From positions 37,626 through 101,625 of the forward strand of contig JBBRLB010000002.1 in NCBI GenBank assembly GCA_038231575.1: 64,000 nucleotides of DNA, read 5' to 3'. Below the pieces are notes generated by a model. That model did no database searches. It saw only the letters and a list, made by a program, of their open reading frames with translations, and was not told where the DNA came from. Positions 49,618 to 57,209 of this stretch are shown here, in pieces. Each line of letters begins with the position of its first letter. The first letter of the stretch is position 1. The position numbers were made by a program, and so were the translations under genes. This DNA comes from CAITWF01 sp038231575 (GTDB lineage: Bacteria; Verrucomicrobiota; Verrucomicrobiia; Opitutales; Opitutaceae).

Positions 49618-50205
49618 CTAACCGGCTCGCGTGATCAGGCCGGGGCCGTCGATTTTGAAACCGTGGGCGTAGTCGCCGATTTTTTTCTCGGGCAACATCA
49701 ACGTCAGGCTGGTGGCATCGCGGGTGTATGTGATGGGCGCTTTCGTGGCGAGCAGCTGGTCATACTGCTCCTCGTATAGCGCCGCAGTCACCCCCGAGGT
49801 CAGGTCGTTGACGCCAACCAAATTGCTGAGGAGATCGGGCGTGAGGTCGGGCGTGAGGTCGAGCGCGTCGGTCTGCCAGCGGCGTTCCAGGCTGGCGACC
49901 CGGTTGCCGCTGATGCCGCGGTTCAAAAACAACAGATGGCGCTCGGAAAAATCCGCCCCGTAACGTGAAGCGATCAGCGCCTGATAGCCGTGACCGGGAA
50001 TGTGATTCGGATCGAGGTTGCGACCGCGATTGCCGTCGGTGATCGAGTCGCCTTGGAAAAGGATGCGCGCGCCATCGAAGAACGCGGGCACCGCGTCTTT
50101 CGCCGCGGGCCGGGTGGTGGCGCAACCGGCCAGGCCCGCCGCGAGGATCGCGGCGAGGCCCCGGCCGATCGCTCCGGTTACCCGGTGCTCGGGGAAGACC
50201 CTCAC
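49618..50205 (-). pseudogene. chimeric gene: SGNH esterase N-terminal half fused to a GH29-type C-terminus
   Basis: 195 residues from a GTG at 50205. The start is a lipoprotein signal peptide (lipobox LAGC) followed by SGNH block I (ILFQGDSITDG), block II/III (LNRGISGNRV, LVGVNDL) up to about residue 152 (YDQLLA). Here the family should continue for ~90 residues to the catalytic Asp-His dyad; instead it reads TKAPITYTRDATSLTLMLPEKKIGDYAHGFKIDG, like the end of GH29 alpha-L-fucosidases. The dyad is lost, so the esterase is probably dead. The frame is uninterrupted, so a fused protein could be made. A 12-bp duplication lies just before the fusion (49838-49861). Confidence 0.65.
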
Positions 50206-50951
50206 TGCAGCTTTTTCTTCGCTTCTTCCGGCACGTCGACCTTCGTCGAGCCGACGGCGCTGATTTCGGTCGTGGTGGTGCGGCCCATGTCCATCTCCTG
50301 ACCTTGGAAAGTCATTTTGGCGGAAGTCACCAATTCGTATTTCGCGAGCACGCCGTCCTTCACCCAGAACTTCACGGAGCCCTTGGCGTCCTTCGGTTCA
50401 GGCGGGGTGAAATTTCCGCCACCACCACCGCCGCCGCGCCCGCCGCGGCCTCCCCGGCCAAAACCGGCGCGATCCTTGGCGCCTTGTTCGCTCAACTCGG
50501 CGGTGAAGACTCCGCCGGCGCCGGCTTTCAGTTCCTTGATGTCCTTCAACAGTCCCTCGGCCTCGTCGGCCGGAGCGGCGCCAGAGCCGCCGAAAAATCC
50601 GCCGCCGCCGAATCCGCCGCGGCCACCGCCACCGCCCTGCGCCATTTCCTCCGGCGTCTTCCAGCCGTCGTCCATTTTGGTGACGCGCTTGTTGCCCTTG
50701 CTCGCGGATTGGATTTCGCCGTTCTGCCCCTGCCGGGTGGTGAGGATGTAGCCATCCTTGTCCGTCTTGCCGGTGGCGGTCGAGCCGGGGAACTGGCCGC
50801 CGGCCATCTCGCTGGATGTGCTCCAGCTATAGCTGCCTTTTTCTTTCAATGCCTTGATGGCGCCGACGACGGTCTCAGTGGTGTCGGCCGCGCGAGCCGA
50901 CAGCGCGAGGGCGCCGACGGCGAATGATACAACGATGGTTTTTAGTTTCAT
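50202..50951 (-). CDS. secreted Gly-rich protein, unknown function
   Basis: 249 residues with a signal peptide (MKLKTIVVSFAVGALALSARA-A). Two Gly/Phe/Arg-rich stretches (GGGGGRGGFGGGGFFGG ~110-126, GRGGRGGRGGGGGGG ~165-180) separate alpha/beta segments: ETVVGAIKALKEKGSYSWS, DDGWKTPEEMA, GSVKFWVKDGVLAKYELVTSAKMTF. The last segment resembles lipoprotein-type folds that report on a chain of residues, but I do not recognise it. Its stop overlaps the chimeric gene start by 4 bases. Confidence 0.7.
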   Translation of the reverse strand: MKLKTIVVSFAVGALALSARAADTTETVVGAIKALKEKGSYSWSTSSEMAGGQFPGSTATGKTDKDGYILTTRQGQNGEIQSASKGNKRVTKMDDGWKTPEEMAQGGGGGRGGFGGGGFFGGSGAAPADEAEGLLKDIKELKAGAGGVFTAELSEQGAKDRAGFGRGGRGGRGGGGGGGNFTPPEPKDAKGSVKFWVKDGVLAKYELVTSAKMTFQGQEMDMGRTTTTEISAVGSTKVDVPEEAKKKLQ

Positions 50952-51133
50952 GGGATTTGTTTTTTTGGTTGGGGTGTTCTGCGATTCGAAAGTCTCAAGC
51001 GGTGGATTCCTCCCGTTGCTTCGCGCCTTCGACGCATACTTACTTCACCCGAGTCGCGAATTTTGGCCACTGAGTGTGGCGCGCGAGCGATCGGGTGGCC
51101 GGGTGGCGGCGCACCCGGGCACATTGGCGATGG

Positions 51134-52096
51134 CTATTTCTTCTCCGGCTCGGGTGCGGGACTGGCTTTTTGCGGCGGACCGCCGCGTCCGCGGGCAGCC
51201 TTCGGGTCGAGGTTGGCCTGCATATCTTCCGGCGTGACCGTTGACTCGATGCCGTTGGCGGGGACCTCCAGCTTCGCGAGCCACACAATCGCATTGAGCA
51301 CCACTTTGCGTTGATCCGCGCCGGCCCAGCCGGTGTGAAAGTGGCCGCCACTGAAGCCGAAACCGCGGCCGCCATCCGGCCGTTCGGTGACCCACATCAC
51401 CGTTTGCGGCTCCTGGGCGAGCACGGCGGCGTAAACGCTCGGGTTGCCTTCGCGCAGACGCGGCGCGTCGTCGGGTTTCGGCGGATTCGGGCGGTTGAGT
51501 GAACTCATCGGCGGCACCAGCGTGAGGATCGGCGTCACCCCCGCCATGTTTTCGCGGAAACGATTATGGTAATACCATTCATCCTTACTCCCAAACGGCT
51601 TCACCCCGCGGGTGATCGGATGCGTTGGGAAGCTCTTGAACTCGCCATCGAAAATCGGATTCACGGAATAATACGTCTCGAACGCCCCGCCGGTCCACGC
51701 GATGAATTCCTTCTCGCCCTTTTCCTTGGTCGGCTCGACCGCGTAGTGGAGGAGGCCGAGGCCCACGCCCTTGGCCATCAGCTTTTCGATTTTGGCCAGC
51801 CGATCGGCCTGCAACAGCGGATGCCCGCCCCCGCCGTCGGCGTAGACCACGATCGCCGCGGCGCCGTCGAAAACTCTTTCGTCTTCGACCCAGCCGCGAT
51901 CGAAATTGTGCACCTCGATCTTGAGTCTGGGCACGCCGGCCAGACATTTTTGCAACAGCATCAATCCGGCGCGGTGCTCGTGCTGGCCGCCGGGGTGGCT
52001 GGGCGCTCCAGCGAGAAAAATAACTTTTTTGTCTTCCGCTTTCGCCACGGCCGCGAGGCCAAGGCAGGCGATGAAGGCGAGGAGGAATAATTTCAT
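51134..52096 (-). CDS. secreted ThuA-domain protein (second copy)
   Basis: 320 residues from the ATG at 52096, with a signal peptide (MKLFLLAFIACLGLAAVAKA-E). ThuA core: KVIFLAGAPSHPGGQHEHRAG, VFDGAAAIVVYADGGGGHPLL, VGLGLLHYAVEP, FPTHPITRGVKPF, MWVTERPDGGRGFGFSGGHFHTGW. The C-terminus is basic and Pro-rich. Divergent in sequence from the copy at 47398-48324, so not a recent duplicate. Follows the 3-epimerase-like gene by 74 bases. Confidence 0.85.
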   Translation of the reverse strand: MKLFLLAFIACLGLAAVAKAEDKKVIFLAGAPSHPGGQHEHRAGLMLLQKCLAGVPRLKIEVHNFDRGWVEDERVFDGAAAIVVYADGGGGHPLLQADRLAKIEKLMAKGVGLGLLHYAVEPTKEKGEKEFIAWTGGAFETYYSVNPIFDGEFKSFPTHPITRGVKPFGSKDEWYYHNRFRENMAGVTPILTLVPPMSSLNRPNPPKPDDAPRLREGNPSVYAAVLAQEPQTVMWVTERPDGGRGFGFSGGHFHTGWAGADQRKVVLNAIVWLAKLEVPANGIESTVTPEDMQANLDPKAARGRGGPPQKASPAPEPEKK

Positions 52097-52170
52097 GGGG
52101 ACGTTGGGGCGGGAGCGGGGGTTTCTAAATGGATTCAAGCTTCGAACGGCGATCGCCGATCGGTGGGGCC

Positions 52171-53016
52171 TCAGCGCAGCGCGCGTTTCAGGAAACGCAC
52201 GCCTTTCGCCGCAATGTCGTCCTGGCTCGGTTCAATCTGGCGCCAAATGGCGGCCGCGCGGGCGATGACTTTTACGTCCGAGGTGAAGGACTCGATCACG
52301 ATATCACCGTTATACTTGATCGCCTTGAGCGCGGCCGCGATGCCAACCCAGTCGGTGTGATCGCCGCCGGGCGTGCCGCGGTCGCTGCCGCACGCGTGGA
52401 AATGCCCGAGCAGCGGACCCGCTTTGCGGATGGCGGCGCCGAGATCCTTTTCCTCGATGTTCATGTGGAACGTGTCCAAGTGCAGTCGCAGCACCGGGCT
52501 GCCGACATCACGGATCATCTGCAACCCCTGGTCGCAGGTGTTGACGAAATCGGTCTCGAAGCGGTTCAACGGCTCGAGCGAGATCTGGCGCCCGCGATCC
52601 TTGGCATAGTGGGCGAGATGTTTCAGGTGTCTCACCGCGGTCTTCCACTGCTGCCGATATTCCTTGGGCGGCACCGCATCGGCTCGGCCGACCGAAGAAT
52701 AAACCGGCCCGATCAAATTCGGGCAGTTGAGGATGACCATTTGATCGAGGATCGCGGTGAGATATTTGATCGCGGTGGCCTGCTGCTCCGGGGTGCCGCG
52801 CAGATCGCGGTCGGGGCCCATGCAGGCACACACCGAACCGCACACCAAGCCGTGGCGGTCGAGTTCCTGTTTAATGTAGTCCGGGTCGATGTGCGAAGGG
52901 TCTTCGATGGCGAGCTCGACCGAGTCGAAGCCCCATTGCTTGAACTTCGAGAAGAGCTTCGTGCTGCTGTTATTGAAGGGCGAGGTGAAGAGAAACGTGT
53001 TGATGCCGAATTTCAT
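52171..53016 (-). CDS. sugar isomerase/epimerase, D-tagatose 3-epimerase-like TIM barrel
   Basis: 281 residues. Metal ligands of the ketose 3-epimerase group are in place: Glu148 (SLEPLNRFE), Asp181 (LHLDTFHMNIEE), His207 (HFHACGSDRGTPG), Glu242 (IVIESF). The spacing is nearly that of Pseudomonas cichorii D-tagatose 3-epimerase (Glu152, Asp185, His211, Glu246). The start MKFGINTFLFT is typical. It has no signal peptide, so it works in the cytosol, interconverting ketoses at C3; the substrate is unknown. Next to a ThuA gene. Confidence 0.85.
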   Translation of the reverse strand: MKFGINTFLFTSPFNNSSTKLFSKFKQWGFDSVELAIEDPSHIDPDYIKQELDRHGLVCGSVCACMGPDRDLRGTPEQQATAIKYLTAILDQMVILNCPNLIGPVYSSVGRADAVPPKEYRQQWKTAVRHLKHLAHYAKDRGRQISLEPLNRFETDFVNTCDQGLQMIRDVGSPVLRLHLDTFHMNIEEKDLGAAIRKAGPLLGHFHACGSDRGTPGGDHTDWVGIAAALKAIKYNGDIVIESFTSDVKVIARAAAIWRQIEPSQDDIAAKGVRFLKRALR

Positions 53017-53058
53017 GAGAGGAGGGGATGAGGGTTGGAGCGGACGAGAGGCCGCACA

Positions 53059-53319
53059 CTATTTATTTTGAGTTTTCAGATAGGCGACCACATCGGCCAC
53101 ATCCTGCGCGCCGAGGCCGAGTTGTTCCGCGCTCATCATGAGCGAACGCCCCAGGGGACGTCCACCACGACCGCCGAAGCCACCGAAACCGCCTGGGGCA
53201 CCCGGACCGCCGGGACCACCCGGAGCGCCGCCCGGCCCGCCACGAGCGGCGGGACCGGCGTTGGGCGATTGAGCCAGTTTTGACGCGGGAATCAATTGGG
53301 TGGGTCCACCTGACGTGAA
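53059..53319 (-). pseudogene. C-terminal fragment of a cytochrome c-type protein
   Basis: The frame ending at 53059 encodes a very Gly/Pro-rich linker (GGPGGAPGGPGGPGAPGG) followed by LMMSAEQLGLGAQDVADVVAYLKTQNK, a typical C-terminal helix of a class I cytochrome c (axial Met region M-M-S-x-x-x, then V-x-D-V-V-A-Y-L). Upstream of about 53319 the frame runs into the insertion-element end, and no CxxCH is present. The gene has lost its heme-binding and upstream domains. Confidence 0.75.
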
Positions 53320-53355
53320 TTCGTTTATTCGAGCCGCTTGGAGAGTCGGTCTGGG
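53320..53355. repeat. left terminal inverted repeat of the IS3 derivative
   Basis: Reads ttcgtttattcgagcc followed by a partly matching 20-base stretch with agagtcggt. Aligned with the reverse complement of 54093-54129, the two agree at most positions. Confidence 0.7.
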
Positions 53356-53376
53356 CCAATAAAAGGAACCCAGACC

Positions 53377-53610
53377 ATGAAAGGAAAACGTTAGAGCACC
53401 GAGGACAAAGTCCGCATCCTGAGGGACGTGGACGCAGGGAAGAGCGTCGTGGACGCCTGCCGGGAGAAGAACCTCTCGGACGTGACGCTCCACCGTTGGA
53501 AGCAGCCGTTCGGGCACATGGAGGTGAACGAAGCCAAGAGGCTGAAGGACCTGGAGCGAGAGAACACGGAGTGGAAGAAGATGCTGGCGGATGCTGACCG
53601 TGTTCGATGA
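53377..53610 (+). pseudogene. IS3-family transposase OrfA, premature stop
   Basis: From the ATG at 53377 the frame reads MKGKR and then a TAG (53392-53394), where related OrfA proteins have a Tyr or Thr. It continues STEDKVRILRDVDAGKSVV, then DACREKNLSDVTLHRWKQPFG (helix-turn-helix) and a leucine-zipper segment ending KKMLADA. After this it runs a few codons past the deletion point to a stop at 53610. Confidence 0.8.
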
Positions 53611-54109
53611 ACACACCCGTGAGTGCCACGTGCTCGGAGCGGACCGTGCGCTCAAGTCCGGGGACGTGATCAAGCTGGTGCGCGAAGCGATCACCCTGCA
53701 CGGCGCGCCGGAAAATATCCGCTCGGACAACGGGTCGGAGTTTATTGCGAAGGAAATCCAGCGCTGGCTGGCGGAAAACAAGATCCAGACGATCTACATC
53801 GAGCCGGGCAGTCCGTGGCAGAACGGCTTCGTGGAATCCTGCCACGGCCGCTTCCGTGACGAATGCCTGAACCGGGAACAGCTCTGCACGCTCACCGAGG
53901 CCAGGGTCGTGATCGAAGATTACCGGAACCGATCCAACCCAAAGAGACCACCCAGCAAACTCGGCTACCAATGCCCGGCCCGCTTCGCGGCAAATTTATT
54001 TCCATCCCCAGCTCCGGTCAGGCCCGCCGAGCCGGGCCGTCCCTCCGCTCGGGATGGACAACCCATGTCAGTCAACCCCACATCTAACAACCCTCCAAAC
54101 CGACTCTGA
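53591..54109 (+). pseudogene. IS3-family transposase OrfB, C-terminal part
   Basis: Begins LTVFDEHTRECHVLGADRAL and contains IRSDNGSEFIAKE (second catalytic Asp) and WQNGFVESCHGRFRDECLN (catalytic Glu), ending in the usual LGYQCPARFAA segment with an added tail. The N-terminal HTH_21 region and the first catalytic Asp of the DDE triad are deleted, so no active transposase can be made. Confidence 0.85.
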
Positions 54110-54129
54110 CCCTGGCTCAAAGAAACGAA
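54093..54129. repeat. right terminal inverted repeat of the IS3 derivative
   Basis: The reverse complement reads ttcgtttctttgagcc followed by agggtcagagtcggtttgga, paired with the left repeat at 53320-53355. It overlaps the last codons of orfB. Confidence 0.7.
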
Positions 54130-54557
54130 CCCGATCAACGCCCATCGAGCAGAAATATTTCGCGCCCGCTTTTTTGTAGAGGCGGATGAGATAGTCGGGA
54201 TCGAACTTCGCGGCCTTCCAGGTGCCGATGACATCCTTGAAACCGAATTTCGACGGATGACCGTAGGTCTTACAGTGGTATTCGTATTGCGGCTCACCGG
54301 GGACATACATGCGACGCGCATACCAGTCGTCGAATTCCGCGGCGGACTGTGGACCCCAGTGCGACCAGATGCCGAACGTCGCGTCGCGAAACCAGTCGGG
54401 GCACCGGTAGGCGCCGAGCGATTCGCGCGTGCCTTGAAACGGCCCGGCCGGAATCAGCGGCACGGCCGGACCTTCGGCGGCGCGAAGAGTGCGAGCCGCT
54501 TCAAATAGGGGGAACGGTGGCGAGCAACTTGAGCGCGGTGCGACGGGAGATTGTCAT
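54130..54557 (-). pseudogene. GH29 alpha-L-fucosidase, N-terminal fragment, frameshifted
   Basis: From the ATG at 54557 a Tat-type signal (MTISRRTALKLLATVPP) is followed by a single-base deletion in a C5 run (54508-54512), after which another frame reads LFEAARTLRAAEG and the GH29 N-terminus: WFRDATFGIWSHWGPQ, EYHCKTYGHPSKFGFKDV, LIRLYKKAGAKYFCSMGV. The next GH29 residues (usually HHDNFDLW) are replaced by the insertion-element end. The barrel and catalytic nucleophile are missing. A possible GH29 tail lies at 49618-49755. Confidence 0.82.
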
Positions 54558-54839
54558 GGGGGAAGGGGAGCGGCTATCGTTTCAAAACGTCGGGTGTGCG
54601 CGATGGCTTTCCGGCCATCCCAAACGCGCGAAAGGTGAGGCGAGAAGGATCGGACTGGCGGAAATTATTGCAACCCTCGGGCCGGTGAATTTCAGTGCGT
54701 TCCCAAGTCAGATTGTGGACAGTTTTCCGGCCGATACAGCAAACGGAGAAAATGAGGAGAGAGGCCCCCACTGCTCTGATAATTCAAAGTCTGCCGAGTG
54801 CCGATCGCACTTTACCCCAACCCAAGTTACGCTTTGGCG

Positions 54840-57209
54840 ATGCAATTTTCCTTCCGAATCACGGCCGTAGTCGGTCTCGTTTCATCGTCTTTTCTTTCGT
54901 CGCTTATCGCCGCGGAGGCCGCGCCGGGCGCTGCGTTCGCGGAGGTCGTGAAGCCATTCGTGACCGAGACCTGCCTCGAATGCCACGATACGTCGACGCA
55001 CAAGGGCAAACTCGATCTCGAAACGCTGACGGAGGTCAACACGGTGGCCGAAGCGCGGGAGCGGTGGGAGCTGGTTTACGACAAAATTCGCCACGGCGAG
55101 ATGCCGCCGGCCGACGTGCCGCCGGCCGATCCCGAGCAGGTGCGAACGATTACGAGCTGGCTGCGGGCGGAGTTCGATCGCCAGGACGAGAAGGCGCCGG
55201 TGCAAGTCGGCCGCGTCGCGCCGCGCCGTCTCAATCGCTCCGACTACGACAACACCGTCCGCGATCTGCTCGGCGTGGAGTTCATGCCGGCCGACGATTT
55301 TCCGCCGGACGATTCCGGTTACGGTTTCGACAACAACGGCGACGTGCTTTCGCTCTCCCCGCTGTTGATGGAAAAATATTTGAAGGCCGCCGAGAAAGTC
55401 GCCCGCACGGCGGTCTTCGGCGTCGAGCCGCTGAAGCCGAGTTCCTACAAGCACCAGCCGTGGTATATCGACTTCGACACCACCAAGCAGGTGAAGACCA
55501 AATACGACGAGACGGGCATGAGCATGCCCTACGCGTTGCACGTGATGCACCGGTTTCCCGTCGACGCGGAATACGAGCTGACGGCGACCAATCGCGGTTT
55601 CATGCCCACGGGCGCCGATCCCTGCCACATGGGTTTCTGGATCGACGGCAAACTCGTGCACGAGGGCTTCGTCCCGCCGCCGCCCGACGGAGAAATGAAC
55701 GGCCTCTACCACAAATTCCGCATTCGCATCCCGGCCGGCGAACACTGGCTCTCCGTTTCGATCATCAAAATCTACGACGGTCTGCCCCCCGCCTACAGTG
55801 GCCCCAATCCCAACCAGAGCACCGCGCGCGTCGGAAAATCGCCGACCGAACATTTCATCAATAACCTCACCGTCGCCGGCCCTTACGATCAGAAACTCGG
55901 CCCAACGGCGGCGAGCCTGCAAAAACTCTATCGCGGCAATCCGCCCAAGGCACCCGTCTCCGCCGCGCGCGCTCGGGAGATCGTCGCCGACCTTGCGCAT
56001 CGCGCCTACCGCCGTCCCGTGACGAAGGCCGAGGTGGACGAACTCACGGGCCTCGTCGCCCGCGTGCAAAAAGACGGCGACTCTTTCGGGGAAGGCCTGA
56101 CCCTTGCGCTTCAGCGGGTGCTCATCTCGTCGAGTTTCCTGTTCCGCCTCGAACGCGATCCGCCCGGCGCCACACCACAGGCGATCGGCCAACACGAACT
56201 CGCCTCGCGCCTCGCGTATTTTCTGTGGAGTTCGATGCCCGACGACGAACTGCTCGGCCTCGCCGACGCCGGCAAACTCGCCGACGCCAAGGCCGTTGAG
56301 GCGCAGGTCCGTCGGATGCTCAAGGACCCGAAGGCCTTCGCGCTCGTGGAAAACTTCGGTGGCCAGTGGTTGCAGTTCCGCGCGCTCGAGTCGCACACCG
56401 TCGAGCGGAAGGCGTTTCAGCAGTTCACGGAATACACGAAGATGTCGATGCAGCACGAAACGGAGAAATTCTTCGAGCACATCATGCGCGAGGATCGCAG
56501 CGTGCTGGAGTTTCTCGACACCGATTACTCGTTCCTGAACCAGCGTCTCGCTGACTACTACGGCATCGGCGGTGTGGAGGGGACGGAGTTTCGCCAGGTG
56601 ACGCTGCCGCGCGAATCGCACCGCCGGGGCGTCCTCACGCAGGCCAGCGTGCTCACCGTGTCCTCGTATGCGAACCGCACCTCGCCGGTGATTCGCGGCA
56701 AATGGATTCTCGAAAACCTCCTCAACTCTCCGCCGCCGCCGCCGCCTGGCGATGTGCCCAGCCTGAAGGAAGAGGAGATCGGCGGGTCGAAATCCATGCG
56801 CGAACAACTCGAGGCGCACCGTAATAGTCCCGTCTGCGCCTCCTGCCACGTGCGCATGGACCCGCTCGGCTTCGGCCTCGAAAATTTTGACGCGGTCGGC
56901 GCGTGGCGCGAAAAAATCGGCAAGCTTCCCGTCGATTCCACCGGCGAGCTGCCGGACGGCCGGACGTTTGACGGCTCCACGCAACTCATCGGAATTCTCA
57001 AGGCGGACAAAGCCGACTTCGCCGAATGTATCGCCGACAAGCTGCTGACTTACGCCATCGGCCGCGGCCTCACCCCGGCCGATCGCGGCACCGTTCGCAA
57101 AGTCGCCGGCCAAATCGCCGCCAGCGACTATCGTTTCTCCAGCCTCGTGCTCGGCATCGTCAACTCCCCGCAATTCCGCCTGCGTGCCCCGGCGGCTCCC
57201 ACCCCATGA
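54840..57209 (+). CDS. secreted cytochrome protein of the DUF1587/1595/1592/1588/1585 family
   Basis: 789 residues from the ATG at 54840, with a signal peptide. An N-terminal PSCyt1-like heme site Cys45-x-x-Cys48-His49 (CLECH) is followed by RVAPRRLNRSDYDNTVRDLLG (DUF1587), a carbohydrate-binding-like insert (~200-330), DUF1595 (HRAYRRPVTKAEVDEL), DUF1592 (HELASRLAYFLWSSMPDDEL), DUF1588 (RRGVLTQASVLTVSSYANRTSPVIRG) and DUF1585 with a second heme-like motif Cys666-x-x-Cys669-His670. Hallmark of planctomycete/verrucomicrobial envelopes. It overlaps the DUF1552 gene by 4 bases and probably acts with it; the reaction is unknown. Confidence 0.9.
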   Translation: MQFSFRITAVVGLVSSSFLSSLIAAEAAPGAAFAEVVKPFVTETCLECHDTSTHKGKLDLETLTEVNTVAEARERWELVYDKIRHGEMPPADVPPADPEQVRTITSWLRAEFDRQDEKAPVQVGRVAPRRLNRSDYDNTVRDLLGVEFMPADDFPPDDSGYGFDNNGDVLSLSPLLMEKYLKAAEKVARTAVFGVEPLKPSSYKHQPWYIDFDTTKQVKTKYDETGMSMPYALHVMHRFPVDAEYELTATNRGFMPTGADPCHMGFWIDGKLVHEGFVPPPPDGEMNGLYHKFRIRIPAGEHWLSVSIIKIYDGLPPAYSGPNPNQSTARVGKSPTEHFINNLTVAGPYDQKLGPTAASLQKLYRGNPPKAPVSAARAREIVADLAHRAYRRPVTKAEVDELTGLVARVQKDGDSFGEGLTLALQRVLISSSFLFRLERDPPGATPQAIGQHELASRLAYFLWSSMPDDELLGLADAGKLADAKAVEAQVRRMLKDPKAFALVENFGGQWLQFRALESHTVERKAFQQFTEYTKMSMQHETEKFFEHIMREDRSVLEFLDTDYSFLNQRLADYYGIGGVEGTEFRQVTLPRESHRRGVLTQASVLTVSSYANRTSPVIRGKWILENLLNSPPPPPPGDVPSLKEEEIGGSKSMREQLEAHRNSPVCASCHVRMDPLGFGLENFDAVGAWREKIGKLPVDSTGELPDGRTFDGSTQLIGILKADKADFAECIADKLLTYAIGRGLTPADRGTVRKVAGQIAASDYRFSSLVLGIVNSPQFRLRAPAAPTP

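Larger units (their letters stand above)
53320..54129 (+). mobile_element. deletion derivative of an IS3-family insertion sequence
   Basis: An 810-bp element bounded by imperfect inverted repeats (53320-53355 and 54093-54129). It contains orfA (HTH, leucine zipper) and the C-terminal part of an IS3-type orfB. A full member would be about 1.2-1.35 kb, so ~450 bp are missing from orfB's N-terminus. No target duplication is visible next to the ends. It separates the tail of a cytochrome c gene from the head of a GH29 gene, so the flanks were rearranged. Confidence 0.82.

Noticed and set aside
54882..57173. 763-codon open frame on the minus strand
   Set aside because: It is the antisense of the DUF1592 gene; its Arg/His/Val-rich composition is the usual shadow in high-GC coding DNA and has no domain.
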